From: Kineosporia rhizophila
GTDB taxonomy: Bacteria; Actinomycetota; Actinomycetes; Actinomycetales; Kineosporiaceae
Assembly: GCF_021277265.1 (NCBI RefSeq)
Contig: NZ_JAJSOH010000002.1
Coordinates: 124,001-188,000, forward strand
Direction: 5' to 3'
Length of the DNA: 64,000 bases
The notes under the pieces were generated by a model. The model searched no databases and was not told the origin of the DNA. It worked only from the letters and a program-made list of their open reading frames with translations. Below, one piece after another: positions 43,483-52,347 of the stretch (the first letter of the stretch is position 1; the number at the start of each line of letters is the position of its first letter). The translations under genes were made by a program, and so were the position numbers.

Positions 43483-44643
43483 GTGAGCTCGCCGTCCCCG
43501 TACCAGCCCGCCCGGCCCGCCGGCGTCCCCGCCGACACGCCGATGGTGGCCCCGCGGCGCCCACGCTTCCGCACCACCATCCTGTGGGTGGTGCTGGTCG
43601 GCTCGGCCCTGCTCAGCCTCACCGCGATCACCCGGGAGACCGGCCTGCCCGGCCTGATCACCGGTTCGGTGCTGGCCGCGGTGCCGGTGTTCCCGGTGGT
43701 CGCGGCCTTCCTCTGGCTGGACCGCTACGAGGCGGAGCCGCCGCCCCTGCTGGCCCTGGCCTTCGCCTGGGGGGCGGGCGTGTCCACGTTCGGCGCCCTG
43801 GTGATCAACACGGCCTCGCTGATCGCGATCAACAACGCGGGCGGGGACCTCACCCATGCGGCGGTGTTCGTGGCGCCGGTGGTGGAGGAGGCCCTCAAGG
43901 GCGCGGCCGTGCTGTTGATCCTCCTCATGCGCCGGCGCGAGTTCGACGGGGTGGTCGACGGCATCGTCTACGCCGGGATGGCGGGCATCGGCTTCGCCTA
44001 CGTGGAGAACGTGCTCTACCTGGGCCGAACCCTGGCCGACACCGGCAGCGGCGGCACGGTGTTCGTCTTCCTGCTGCGCTGCGTGGTCTCCCCGTTCGCG
44101 CACCCACTGTTCACGGCGGCGATCGGGGTGGGCATCGGGGTGGCGGTGCGCAGCCGGTCGCCGTTGCTGCGGCTGCTCGCCCCGGTGGCCGGCTATCTGG
44201 TGGCCGTGCTGCTGCACGGCGCCTGGAACTGGTCGGCCTCTTCGGGGCTGGCCGGCTTCGCCTCGGCCTACGTGGTGCTGCAGATGCCTGTCTTCCTGGC
44301 CTTCATCGCCCTGGCCCTGATGGCCCGCCGGCGCGAGGGCAAGCTGGTGGCCCAGCACCTGGACATCTACGGGCGCACCGGCTGGCTCACCCAGGCCGAG
44401 GTGGCGATGCTGGCGTCGCTGCCCGCCCGCCGAGAGGCGCGGGGCTGGGCGATGCGCACCGGCGGCACCGAGTCCCGCCGGGCGATGCGTGACTTCCAGG
44501 AGCTCGGGAGCGAGCTCGCCTTCCTGCGTGAGCGGATGGCCCGAGGCACCGCCTCGCCGGACGCCGCGAGCACGGAGTACGCAATGCTTGCCACGCTCTC
44601 CACCCTGCGCTCACGGTTCCTGCCGAGACCGGCTCATCCCTGA
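43483..44643 (+). CDS. PrsW-family intramembrane metalloprotease
   Basis: 386 residues with about eight hydrophobic segments between 33 and 290. The family's active-site motifs are present: VVEEALKG (EExxK) at about 128-135, YVENVLYL (ENxxY), [10 protein letters not shown] and LLHGAWN. The last 90 residues are soluble and charged. PrsW-type proteases cleave membrane proteins such as anti-sigma factors; the target here is unknown. GTG start. It is divergent from orn with an 80-base gap holding both promoters. Confidence 0.9.
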   Translation: MSSPSPYQPARPAGVPADTPMVAPRRPRFRTTILWVVLVGSALLSLTAITRETGLPGLITGSVLAAVPVFPVVAAFLWLDRYEAEPPPLLALAFAWGAGVSTFGALVINTASLIAINNAGGDLTHAAVFVAPVVEEALKGAAVLLILLMRRREFDGVVDGIVYAGMAGIGFAYVENVLYLGRTLADTGSGGTVFVFLLRCVVSPFAHPLFTAAIGVGIGVAVRSRSPLLRLLAPVAGYLVAVLLHGAWNWSASSGLAGFASAYVVLQMPVFLAFIALALMARRREGKLVAQHLDIYGRTGWLTQAEVAMLASLPARREARGWAMRTGGTESRRAMRDFQELGSELAFLRERMARGTASPDAASTEYAMLATLSTLRSRFLPRPAHP

Positions 44644-44716
44644 ACCCGGTCGTGCCCGAGGCCACCCGCCAGAACTTCACCTGCGCTCACCTGAGGGGAC
44701 GGGGCCGCCCCGAGGT

Positions 44717-44950
44717 TCAGCCCAGGAGATGGTCGAAGTCGCCGTCCTTGGCGCCCAGGATCATCGCCTCGATCTCACCGCGCGTGTAGATCAGGGCCGG
44801 CCCGGTGGGGAAGCGCGAGTTGCGCATGGCCACCTGACCGTCCGCCAGCGCCGCCATCTCGACGCACTGCCCCTGCGAGTTGCTACGGGCGGACTTCTTC
44901 CACTCCGCCTCGATCAGATCGGCCCGCATCCCGTTGTGAAAGTGCGACAT
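44717..44950 (-). CDS. DUF397 protein (whiJ/abaA-locus type)
   Basis: 77 residues with the DUF397 pattern: LIEAEWKKSARSNSQGQCVEMAAL, MRNSRFPTGPALIYTRGEIEAMILGAKDGDFDHLL. In streptomycetes such proteins work with a neighbouring XRE protein (WhiJ-like systems) in developmental control. The XRE gene lies upstream on the same strand, 283 bases away. It may antagonise the XRE protein's DNA binding, by analogy only. Confidence 0.9.
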   Translation of the reverse strand: MSHFHNGMRADLIEAEWKKSARSNSQGQCVEMAALADGQVAMRNSRFPTGPALIYTRGEIEAMILGAKDGDFDHLLG

Positions 44951-45001
44951 CTCGACCTCCAGGTCCTGGCAGACGACGTGCCGCCGTCGATGCAGACGTC
45001 G

Positions 45002-45037
45002 GCACGTTCTCCTGCACGTTCTCCTGCGCGTGCATCT
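45002..45037. repeat. 12-bp tandem repeats upstream of DUF397 gene
   Basis: GCACGTTCTCCT occurs twice in tandem (45002-45013, 45014-45025), followed by a diverged third unit GCGCGTGCATCT (45026-45037). They lie 52 bases upstream of the DUF397 start, a possible regulator-binding array. The third unit contains CGTGCAT, the half site of the palindromes at 46255 and 46295. Confidence 0.45.
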
Positions 45038-45233
45038 GCGCGCACAGGCGGGCAGTTCAGGACTATACGGGCAGGGTGAACCGCCTGACCAGTACGTTTT
45101 GCACGCTGCGTTGTTAAGCAGATACTCCTAGTCAGGATGTCGTGCAGATACAAGAGGGTTAACCCCTGAACCAGGTGCCCCGGCAGTGCCCTGGAGCCCC
45201 GGCAGCCCGAAAGCAGGCTGCGAACAAGCAGAA

Positions 45234-46091
45234 TCAGGCCTGGGCCAGGATCTTCTGCAGGGTGCGGCGGGTCATGTCCGGCGGCTGGCTGTCCACCGTC
45301 AGCCGCTCCATGGTCTGCGCGTAGCGCTCCACGTGGTCCGGCTTGTCCAGGTAGTGCGCGCTGGTCAGGTGCTCCACGTAGACCGTGTCGGGCAGCTCCG
45401 GCTCGGGGAAGCGCAGGATGGTGAAGGCCCCGCCCTCCCCCACGTGCCCGCCGAAGCGGAACGGCATCACCTGAAGCGTCACGTTCGGTAGCGTCATCAG
45501 GTCGAGCAGATGCTCCACCTGCTCGCGCATCACCTTCGCGCCGCCGATCGGCCGGTGCAGGACGGCCTCGTCCACCACCGCCCAGAAGTGCGGCGGGTTC
45601 TCGCGGCGCAGGATCGACTGCCGCTGGATGCGGAAGTTCACCCGGCGCTCCACCTCGGCCACCACCGCACTGGGGGCGCCGGCGCTGATCACCGCCCGGG
45701 CGTAGGCCTCGGTCTGGAGCAGGCCCGGCAGCAGCTGGATCTCGTAACTGCGGATCAGGCTGGCGGCTTCCTCGAGGCCGACGAACGTCTCGAACCAGTT
45801 GGGCAGGACGTCGTCGTAGCTGTGCCACCAGCCCGGGTTGTTGGCCTCCCGGGCCAGGGCGACGAGCGCCTCGCGCTGCGCCTCGTCCTCGACACCGTAG
45901 TACTCGAGAAGATCGGCGATGTCGCGGTCCTTGAATCCGACCCGGCCCAGCTCGAGACGGCTTATCTTGGACTCGGACGCACGGATGCGGTACCCCGCCG
46001 CCTCCCGGGTCAGGTTCCTCGACTCCCGGAGACGTCGTAACTGGGCGCCCACCAGAATTCGCCGGACCGTCGGTCCACCCGGCGTCGTCAC
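45234..46091 (-). CDS. XRE regulator with DUF5753 (WhiJ-like)
   Basis: 285 residues, GTG start. HTH domain at about 10-65: VGAQLRRLRESRNLTREAAGYRIRASESKISRLELGRVGFKDRDIADLLEYYGV. The C-terminal DUF5753 domain (about 95-280) has the family's ANNPGWWHSYDDVLPNWFETFVGLEEAASLIRSYE and LLPGLLQTEAYARAV stretches. It is the actinobacterial XRE class that pairs with DUF397 proteins. It is divergent from the HATPase gene, and twin palindromes lie in the gap. Confidence 0.92.
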   Translation of the reverse strand: MTTPGGPTVRRILVGAQLRRLRESRNLTREAAGYRIRASESKISRLELGRVGFKDRDIADLLEYYGVEDEAQREALVALAREANNPGWWHSYDDVLPNWFETFVGLEEAASLIRSYEIQLLPGLLQTEAYARAVISAGAPSAVVAEVERRVNFRIQRQSILRRENPPHFWAVVDEAVLHRPIGGAKVMREQVEHLLDLMTLPNVTLQVMPFRFGGHVGEGGAFTILRFPEPELPDTVYVEHLTSAHYLDKPDHVERYAQTMERLTVDSQPPDMTRRTLQKILAQA

Positions 46092-46254
46092 AGTGTGTGC
46101 ACCTCACAAGAAGTCAAGAGGATCCGATCGCCGATGAGCGTGGCTCTTCGTGTCCGTTTGCCGCGACCCCGTGCCAGTGTGCCACCTCTGAGACGCCAAG
46201 TCCTAGCGGAAGCCACTTTCGTCGGATTTCGGACTGCTCACACATTTACGCCCG

Positions 46255-46306
46255 ATGCACGTGCATCCGCACGAACCAATCGGATACTCTCGAGATGCAC
46301 GTGCAT
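46255..46306. promoter_or_regulatory. Twin 12-bp palindromes in divergent promoter
   Basis: ATGCACGTGCAT, a perfect palindrome, occurs at 46255-46266 and again at 46295-46306, 40 bases apart centre to centre (about four helical turns, same face). They lie between the divergent XRE and HATPase genes. This is a strong candidate for binding by the XRE regulator. Confidence 0.7.
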
Positions 46307-46395
46307 TTGGCGGTAGCATTTGCACCGGCACATTGCGTGGCCTGAGGAGACCGGTCCGGCGAAAGGCCGAGTCTCTGCGGGGTCGGGAACGAGGT

Positions 46396-46980
46396 ATGGG
46401 GCCTGTCGTGGTGATTGCACAGCCGCAGTCCGTGAACGTCGCACCGTCGCCTGATCAGGACGGCACCGAGAACGCCGTCGTGCTCGAGGCCGGCTCTGCC
46501 ACCTGCCTGCTGCCGGCCACACCCCAGGCCGTGCCCCAGGGGCGCGCCATGGTCAGACGTGGTCTGGCCCATCTCGGGGCCGAGTCGGTCGCGGACGACG
46601 TGGCCCTGGTGGCCACCGAACTGCTCGCCAACGCGCTGGAACACGGTGTGCGTGATGCCGCCACCCGCGCGGGCGACCCGGACGAACTGCACCGCCGTCG
46701 GATCGACGGCGTTCGCATCAGCCTGGTCAGCAGCGGCGCCCACGTCGTCCTCTCGGTCACCGACCCCAGTCCCCGGCCGCCGGTGCGCCGTCCGCGCGAC
46801 ACCGCGGCCGGTGGGGGCCGGGGCATGCAGCTGGTCGAGTCGCTGAGCCTGTGCTGGGGCTGGACGCTGCTCGACGAGCAGGACGGTCAGCGGGCTCCGG
46901 GTAAGTCGGTGTGGGCCATGTTTCCCAAGACGGCCGCACACAAGCCCGCCCCCCAGGTCCGGATTCAGGGCGCCGCCTGA
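46396..46980 (+). CDS. HATPase_c anti-sigma-like regulator (abaA-locus type)
   Basis: 194 residues. GHKL/HATPase_c fold, as in RsbW-type serine kinases: an N box in VADDVALVATELLANALEHG (about 73-92), a G1-like VVLSVTDPSPRPP and GGGRGMQLVESLSLCWGW (G2 region). There is no membrane segment. Third member of the whiJ/abaA-type arrangement, with the XRE gene divergent and DUF397 beyond. Probably a switch protein or anti-sigma factor in developmental control. The chosen ATG is not strongly supported; a GTG four codons later is possible. Confidence 0.85.
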   Translation: MGPVVVIAQPQSVNVAPSPDQDGTENAVVLEAGSATCLLPATPQAVPQGRAMVRRGLAHLGAESVADDVALVATELLANALEHGVRDAATRAGDPDELHRRRIDGVRISLVSSGAHVVLSVTDPSPRPPVRRPRDTAAGGGRGMQLVESLSLCWGWTLLDEQDGQRAPGKSVWAMFPKTAAHKPAPQVRIQGAA

Positions 46981-47003
46981 GGTCGAGGGCGGGCCTTGAG
47001 TCA

Positions 47004-47023
47004 TTGAGGACGTTTGTGGGCAC
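47004..47023 (+). promoter_or_regulatory. 20-bp motif shared with 15634-15653
   Basis: TTGAGGACGTTTGTGGGCAC, one base different from the copy upstream of the ECF sigma gene. Here it lies between convergent gene ends, so a promoter role is less clear. Confidence 0.3.
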
Positions 47024-47102
47024 CAGTGCGGGCCCGCTCGCCGACGCGGTTGGTCACCTGGGGCGGGCCGGTCGGCCAGGGTAGGCGTGTTCCTGCGGCA
47101 GA

Positions 47103-47951
47103 TCAGCTGATCTGCGCGACCCCGCCGAGAATGCGGACGGGGAGCGGCTTCTCGTTGTTGCGCCACTGCGTCACGTCGACCACGCCGGGCTCGAGCGGCC
47201 GGGTGCCGTCGAACAGCTGCTCCACCTGAGAGGCCGAACGGGCCACGAACGGCGTGGTGGAGCCCTGGAACACCTGCTCCAGACGTTCGACCACGCCCGG
47301 CGCCGTGCCGTCGGCGCAGACCACCGAGATGGCCAGGTAGCTGCCCTCAGGCAGGAGCCGGCGGTACTGCTCGATCACCTTGACCGCCATCTCCCGCCGC
47401 ACGAAGTGCAGCACCGCGACCATCAGCAGGCCGATCGGACGGTCGAGGTCGAGGTGGTTGCGCAGCTTCGGCTCGTCGATCAGCGACTGCGGCCGGCGCA
47501 GGTCGTGGTCGAGCGCGAGCACCCCGGTGCGGGGCTCGCGCAGGGCCCGGTTGTACGTCATCACGATCGGGTCGTTGTCCACGTAGACCACCCGCGCCCC
47601 GGGCCGGAACACCTGGGCCACCTCGTGCACGTTGGGCGAGGTGGGGATACCCGAGCCGAGGTCGATGAACTGGTCGATGCCGAGCTCGGCCATCTCCCGC
47701 ACCGCGCGGATCAGGAACCCGCGGTTGGCCAGGGCGACCGTGCGGAAGTCGGGCACCAGCCGGGCGACCTCGTGCACCGCCTGCCGGTCGACCTCGTAGT
47801 TGTCCTTCCCACCGATCGCGTAGTCGTACATCCGCGCCGCACTGGGCCGGGACGTGTCGATCTCGGGCGGGATCCAGTCGTCGTCGGACGACGTCCAGGA
47901 CCAGTCGACCTCGATCTGGCCGGCCTGGGAATCGTGGGGCTGCGTCGTCAT
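47103..47951 (-). CDS. DUF574/SAM-dependent methyltransferase
   Basis: 282 residues. An actinobacterial methyltransferase family member: PSAARMYDYAIGGKDNYEVDRQA (about 36-58), the SAM-binding FIDLGSGIPTSPNVHEVAQ, VVYVDNDPIVMTYNRALR, and DLDRPIGLLMVAVLHFVRREM. Substrate unknown. These proteins are abundant near WhiJ-like XRE/DUF397 loci. The ATG at 47951 is preferred; the frame extends further upstream without a better start. Confidence 0.9.
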   Translation of the reverse strand: MTTQPHDSQAGQIEVDWSWTSSDDDWIPPEIDTSRPSAARMYDYAIGGKDNYEVDRQAVHEVARLVPDFRTVALANRGFLIRAVREMAELGIDQFIDLGSGIPTSPNVHEVAQVFRPGARVVYVDNDPIVMTYNRALREPRTGVLALDHDLRRPQSLIDEPKLRNHLDLDRPIGLLMVAVLHFVRREMAVKVIEQYRRLLPEGSYLAISVVCADGTAPGVVERLEQVFQGSTTPFVARSASQVEQLFDGTRPLEPGVVDVTQWRNNEKPLPVRILGGVAQIS

Positions 47952-48108
47952 CGTCGGCGTTCTCTCCGCGGTCGAACCGCCAGGACCAGACCAATCTAAT
48001 AGCTGGCGCATAACCACCTGAATGGATGAAAACCCCCGCGCGCCGAATCCATCTACGCACTTCCATCCCACTGCGCCGCGGGTGCCGGACCGGTACTACG
48101 CTGAGGCC

Positions 48109-48390
48109 GTGATCACCTCGTTCGTGCTGCTGCAGGCCAGGCCCGACCGGATCCCCGAGGTCGCCACCGAGATCGCCGCCATCGAGGGGGTGCGCGAGGT
48201 CTACTCGGTCACCGGCGACGTCGACCTGGTCGCGATCGTCCGGGTGGAGAAGCAGGACGATCTCGCCGACATCATCGCCGACCACCTGGGCAAGGTGGAG
48301 GGCGTGGTCTCGACCCGCACCTACCTGGCCTTCCGCACCTACGCCCCGGACGCGGTGGACGACGCGCTCACGTCGGGCTTCGACGTCTAG
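48109..48390 (+). CDS. Lrp/AsnC ligand-binding (RAM) domain protein
   Basis: 93 residues from the GTG at 48109, consisting of a single RAM domain: VITSFVLLQARPDRIPEVATEIAAIEGVREVYSVTGDVDLVAIVRVEKQDDLADIIADHLGKVEGVVSTRTYLAF. There is no HTH, as in stand-alone actinobacterial versions. It may bind amino acids and oligomerise, perhaps modulating a full-length Lrp elsewhere. An earlier ATG at 48022 would add a low-complexity N-terminus and is not favoured. Confidence 0.88.
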   Translation: MITSFVLLQARPDRIPEVATEIAAIEGVREVYSVTGDVDLVAIVRVEKQDDLADIIADHLGKVEGVVSTRTYLAFRTYAPDAVDDALTSGFDV

Positions 48391-48562
48391 GTCCCGTCCT
48401 GGTTCTGCGCCCGAACCCCACCAGCTACGGACGGGTGGGTCGCCTCGAGTAGGCGGGTCCCCCGTCCATAGTCGGTGACCTGGCACCAAAACGAGCCCGG
48501 CACCTGGAGCCGAGCGGTCACGAAAGTCCGGTTCCCTCCGGTTCGTCTGGTTAGCCTGAGGC

Positions 48563-49723
48563 GTGAGTGACGCGAAGCAACTGCGCGACCAGGCCGAGCG
48601 GGTGATCCGGTCGTGGCACGCCTACGAGATCAGCCGGAACGGGCGCCCGGTGATCGACTTCGAGTGCACCCCGCAGACCGAACCGGTCCCGCCGGCCACC
48701 AGTCGCATCGAGGTGTACCGCGAACTCACCCGCCTGCGCGCGGTGGCCGCCGAGTCAGGTGCCGCCGCCCGCGACGTAGGCGATGTGGTGCGAGCCCATC
48801 GGGCCTACGTCGGGGCTCTACTCGGGCGCCGCGACCCTCTGCAGACCTATCTGCGCGAAACTCAGGGATGCGCGGCGGAGGGCTGGCCGGAGCAGCACAT
48901 CGGGCAGGTGTACGACCGGGCGGTGTGCGCCCTCGAGGACCTGGGCCTGACCTGGGGGCGGGACCTGAATCGCGAACTGTTCGAGTTGGAAGGGCCGATC
49001 AGCGCCGACCAGGCTGCCGAGCTGATCCCGACCATCGCCTCGGAGCTGAAACCGGCTGTGCAGGAACTGGTCCGGACGTCGGCGGACTACGCGCTGCGGG
49101 TGGAGCAGACGAGCGTCGACGACTACTGGGCCTACTGGCTCGACGGCTCGGGGACCGATGTACGCCTTCGCCTGAACCGGCGCTCCTCCACCTTCACCGA
49201 GGTGCAGGCGCGGCAGTTCGCCCTGCACGAACTGCTCGGCCACGCCCTGCAGTACGCCGCCTACAGCCAGGCCTGTACCGAAGACCCGGATGTGCCCTGG
49301 GTGCGGCTGCTTTCGGTACACCTGCCCTACCAGTTCATGCTCGAGGGCCTGGCCCAGGCCCTGCCCCTCGTCACCACCCCGGACGACGCCCAACTGACCG
49401 CCCGCGTCCGGCTGGCCCACTACCTGAACCTGGTGCGGGCCGAACTGCACCTGGCGGTGAACGCGGGTGTGCCGCTGGTCGAGTGCGCCAACCACGCCCG
49501 GGCCCGGGTGCCCTACTGGACCGACGCCACGATCAGCGACACCCTTTCCGAGCGCAGCACCAATCCCCTGCTGCGCTCGTATCTCTGGGCCTACCCAGCC
49601 GGAATCGACTGGTGGGTCTCGCTGGTCGACGACACGGACGTCCAAACTCGTGATCGTGTACTGCAGGCCGCCTATCGCCGACCGCTTACGCCTTCTCAGC
49701 TCGACCGCCTTCGTGAGGGCTGA
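48563..49723 (+). CDS. HExxxH putative zinc metallopeptidase (host copy)
   Basis: 386 residues, GTG start. Same architecture as the element gene at 31589: VDDYWAYWLDGSG, FALHELLGHALQYAAY (HExxxH), VPWVRLLSV, MLEGLAQALPL, RVRLAHYLNLVRAELH and LLRSYLWAYPAGIDWW are shared almost residue for residue. HExxxH with a following EGLA suggests a DUF1704/MATCAP-like metallopeptidase; substrate unknown. It has no signal peptide, so it is cytosolic. A phosphotransferase gene begins four bases after its stop, so the two are coupled. Confidence 0.8.
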   Translation: MSDAKQLRDQAERVIRSWHAYEISRNGRPVIDFECTPQTEPVPPATSRIEVYRELTRLRAVAAESGAAARDVGDVVRAHRAYVGALLGRRDPLQTYLRETQGCAAEGWPEQHIGQVYDRAVCALEDLGLTWGRDLNRELFELEGPISADQAAELIPTIASELKPAVQELVRTSADYALRVEQTSVDDYWAYWLDGSGTDVRLRLNRRSSTFTEVQARQFALHELLGHALQYAAYSQACTEDPDVPWVRLLSVHLPYQFMLEGLAQALPLVTTPDDAQLTARVRLAHYLNLVRAELHLAVNAGVPLVECANHARARVPYWTDATISDTLSERSTNPLLRSYLWAYPAGIDWWVSLVDDTDVQTRDRVLQAAYRRPLTPSQLDRLREG

Positions 49724-49727
49724 ACGC

Positions 49728-50474
49728 GTGCAGCGCAGCAACGTCGAAGTGGTCGTAGCTCACCGCCAACGCGCAACCCTTCGCGTGGGCGAGGTGTTCC
49801 TGAAGGTCGACGGCGACCCGGCCCACGCCGACATCGAGGTGCGGGCGATGGCCTTGGCCCCGATCCCGACCCCGGCGGTTCTCTGGCACCAACCGCCGGT
49901 GCTCGCGATCGCCGCCGTGCCCGGCCAGGCGCTCGGCGTGCTCGGTGAACCCTCGCCCGCACCATCCTCGGCCTGGGCAGCCGTGGGTGCTGCCATACGA
50001 AAGCTGCACGATGCGCCACTGCCGCCCTGGCCGGGCCCCGAACCGGCCTCGCTGGCAGCCGATCTGGACAAGGAATGCGCCTGGTTGCTCGACAATGCGG
50101 TGCTACCGGCCGCAGTTGTCCGGCACAACCGCGAAATCGCCCAGGCGGCACTGCAACCCCGGAAGAAGGTCTTCGTTCACGGCGACCTACAGATCACCCA
50201 CGTGTTCGTCGACGGCGACGAGGTCACCGGCGTGATCGACTGGTCCGAGGCCGGCCCGGGCGACGCCCTGTCCGACCTCGCCACCCTCACCCTCGGACTC
50301 GAGGAACGGCTGGACGATCTCCTCGCCGGCTACGGCCCCGACGCCGACCGGGAGGTGATCCGCGCCTGGTGGTCGCTGCGCAGCCTGCTGGCCTCACGCT
50401 GGCTGATCGAGCACGGTTTCGACCCGGACGCCCCGGGCTGCGAGTTCGACGTGCTCCGGGCCCGGATGCCGTGA
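49728..50474 (+). CDS. Aminoglycoside-phosphotransferase-like kinase
   Basis: 248 residues from the GTG at 49728 (GAGGG eight bases upstream). The protein-kinase-like APH fold shows HGDLQITHVFVDGDEVTGVIDWSEAGPGDALSDLATL (about 149-184): the catalytic aspartate and the DW metal site are present, but the usual Asn (HGDxxxxN) is replaced by His. The N-terminal lobe is short. It follows the HExxxH peptidase, with which it probably acts; small-molecule kinase or degenerate enzyme cannot be decided. Confidence 0.82.
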   Translation: MQRSNVEVVVAHRQRATLRVGEVFLKVDGDPAHADIEVRAMALAPIPTPAVLWHQPPVLAIAAVPGQALGVLGEPSPAPSSAWAAVGAAIRKLHDAPLPPWPGPEPASLAADLDKECAWLLDNAVLPAAVVRHNREIAQAALQPRKKVFVHGDLQITHVFVDGDEVTGVIDWSEAGPGDALSDLATLTLGLEERLDDLLAGYGPDADREVIRAWWSLRSLLASRWLIEHGFDPDAPGCEFDVLRARMP

Positions 50475-50484
50475 CCGCTCGGCC

Positions 50485-51489
50485 TCAGGCCACGTCGGCG
50501 TCGAAGTACCGCACCGAGTACTTCTTGGTGATCTTCTTCTTGGTCAGGGCGGTGTCGGCCTGGTTCCAGACCCGGATACCGCTGACGGTCACGTCGAGCC
50601 GCCGCGAGCGGGTGCCGGTGGGCAGCGCGAAACCCGTTACCTGCCAGACCAGGGCGGGCGAGCCGTAGTTGGGCCGGCCGTGCGCGATGGGCTTGTGGCG
50701 GCGCACCTCGAGCGCCTTGCCGTCGGCGGTGCGCACACTGACCTTGGCCCGGGCGAAGTCGATCTTCTCGTTCGAGGCGCTCAGCGACCAGCGCCCGGCC
50801 GGATCGAGCTCGTTGGGGAAATAGCCCGGCGTGGGCCAGGAGACCCAGGCCGGGCTCTTCGCCCTGACCCGCTCCCCCGGAATGACCCACAGCGCCCCGG
50901 CCCCGCTCGTGATGCCGCTCCCCATCTCGCCGACGAACGGGAACAACAGCCAACGCCGGTGCCCGGCAGCGGTATTGCCGGGCCCTTCATCGGTCATGTA
51001 CTCCAGCACGGAGGCCGCACCGGTGCAGTCCAGGCACAGGTTGGAACGCCCGGCCGCCTCAGCCCCGGCCTTGCTCCAGCACTTCCAGCTGCGCGGCGGG
51101 AAATGGTTCAGCGAGTTCTCGGCGTCCATCATCAGCGCCGCCTTCTGCGCCTTGGCCGAGAGCCCGGCATCGAACGTCACCGGATCGAGCTGGGCCATCG
51201 CCCGGAAGAAGTTCACCGCCTTGAGCGTGGCCTGCTGCGTGCTCCGAGCCGGCTTCCCTGCCACGCAGCCGGAGACGGAGCCGCTCCACTTCACCTTGGC
51301 GGCCAGGGCCGGGCGCAAGCGCTTGAGCACCGCCTCGCGCACAGCGGCCCGGTCACCGGTGTCGATCGGCCGGAACGCCGCTGCCTCTACCGACGGCGGC
51401 CCCGGATCCGCTTGGGCCGGCCCGCCCGGCAGGAACGAGACCAGCGCGACCGTGACCCCCGCCGCGGTCAGGGACAGACCCTGCTTCAT
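50485..51489 (-). CDS. Secreted CAP (SCP/PR1)-domain protein
   Basis: 334 residues. A signal peptide (about 1-27) ends in GPAQA. The CAP domain (about 80-210) has VNFFRAMAQLDPVTFDAGLSAKAQKAALMMDAEN, LNHFPP and, further on, TAAGHRRWLLFPFVGEMGSG. Several Cys pairs (CVAG, CWSK, CLDC) suggest disulfides. A beta-rich C-terminal region follows. Secreted CAP proteins often bind sterols, lipids or metal; function here unknown. Converges on the APH gene. Confidence 0.9.
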   Translation of the reverse strand: MKQGLSLTAAGVTVALVSFLPGGPAQADPGPPSVEAAAFRPIDTGDRAAVREAVLKRLRPALAAKVKWSGSVSGCVAGKPARSTQQATLKAVNFFRAMAQLDPVTFDAGLSAKAQKAALMMDAENSLNHFPPRSWKCWSKAGAEAAGRSNLCLDCTGAASVLEYMTDEGPGNTAAGHRRWLLFPFVGEMGSGITSGAGALWVIPGERVRAKSPAWVSWPTPGYFPNELDPAGRWSLSASNEKIDFARAKVSVRTADGKALEVRRHKPIAHGRPNYGSPALVWQVTGFALPTGTRSRRLDVTVSGIRVWNQADTALTKKKITKKYSVRYFDADVA

Positions 51490-51657
51490 CTGCCGCAGGC
51501 TACCCCTGCCTAGGCCCTGACCTGCACTAACAAGGTCGGCCGCGCGTCTGCCCGCATCCCGGGCCAGACCCGTCCAGAAACCGCACAGCCAGCACCTGGG
51601 GCATCTGCGGTCAAACGACCATTGACATCCGCCCCACCCGCCTCACATCATCGAGCC

Positions 51658-52347
51658 ATGTCCAATCAGTGCCGAATGGATATTCATCCACGGCTGCGTC
51701 TCCTCTCGAGGGCGCTGGCGGCCGCCGCAGTCGTCGGGTTGCTGGGTGCCTGCTCGCAGGTGCCCGGCGTGTACACGATCGAGAGCAAGAGCGACGTGCA
51801 GGCCGCGGGGGCCAGTCAGGCGTTCGACCCGGCTGCCTACGTGGACGGCATCTGGGAGTCGAAAGTGCTTCCGACGGTGCAGGAACAGGCAACGGACGCC
51901 GCGACCCTGGTTCCCGCGGTCGCGGACGACCCGGAGGCGGCGGGCGAGCAGTACGGTCACCGGGCCGGGGTCGGCAGTCCGTTCTCCTACCTGGTCAAGG
52001 GGTCCGGCACGGTCACCGAGGTGGACGCGGACAGCCCCACTGCGCCGCTCACCGTGCGGCTCGACGGCAGTGACACCGAGGTCAGCATCAGCACGGGCGA
52101 GGTGATCGCCGGGACGGCGCTGCGCGACGGGCTGGGGTTCGTCAGCTTCAACGAGTTCAGCAACCAGCTCGACTACGCCGACGTGGCCACCGAGCTGAAC
52201 CAGCGGGTGCGCGCTGACGTGCTGGACACCCTACCGGCCGACCGCAAGGAGCTGGAGGGGGCGAAAGTCAGTTTCAGTGGTGCTTTCTCGGCGCTCGTTC
52301 CGGGCACCGTGCTGATTGTGCCGGTCACGCTCGAGGTGGCTTCGTGA
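51658..52347 (+). CDS. DUF2291 lipoprotein, sugar-transport accessory
   Basis: 229 residues. Lipoprotein signal with lipobox LLGAC at about residue 32, then the DUF2291 body (QAFDPAAYVDGIWESKVLPTV, LVKGSGTVTEVD, VISTGTALRDGL-like strands). This family is found at the head of RbsABC-type sugar operons. Here it overlaps the ATPase gene by four bases. The role is probably in sugar uptake. The ATG at 51658 is chosen; 51676 is an alternative. Confidence 0.9.
   Translation: MSNQCRMDIHPRLRLLSRALAAAAVVGLLGACSQVPGVYTIESKSDVQAAGASQAFDPAAYVDGIWESKVLPTVQEQATDAATLVPAVADDPEAAGEQYGHRAGVGSPFSYLVKGSGTVTEVDADSPTAPLTVRLDGSDTEVSISTGEVIAGTALRDGLGFVSFNEFSNQLDYADVATELNQRVRADVLDTLPADRKELEGAKVSFSGAFSALVPGTVLIVPVTLEVAS

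Noticed and set aside
48022-48108. Upstream ATG for the Lrp-type protein
   Set aside because: Adds 29 residues unlike the family and lacks a ribosome site; GTG 48109 matches the RAM-domain start.
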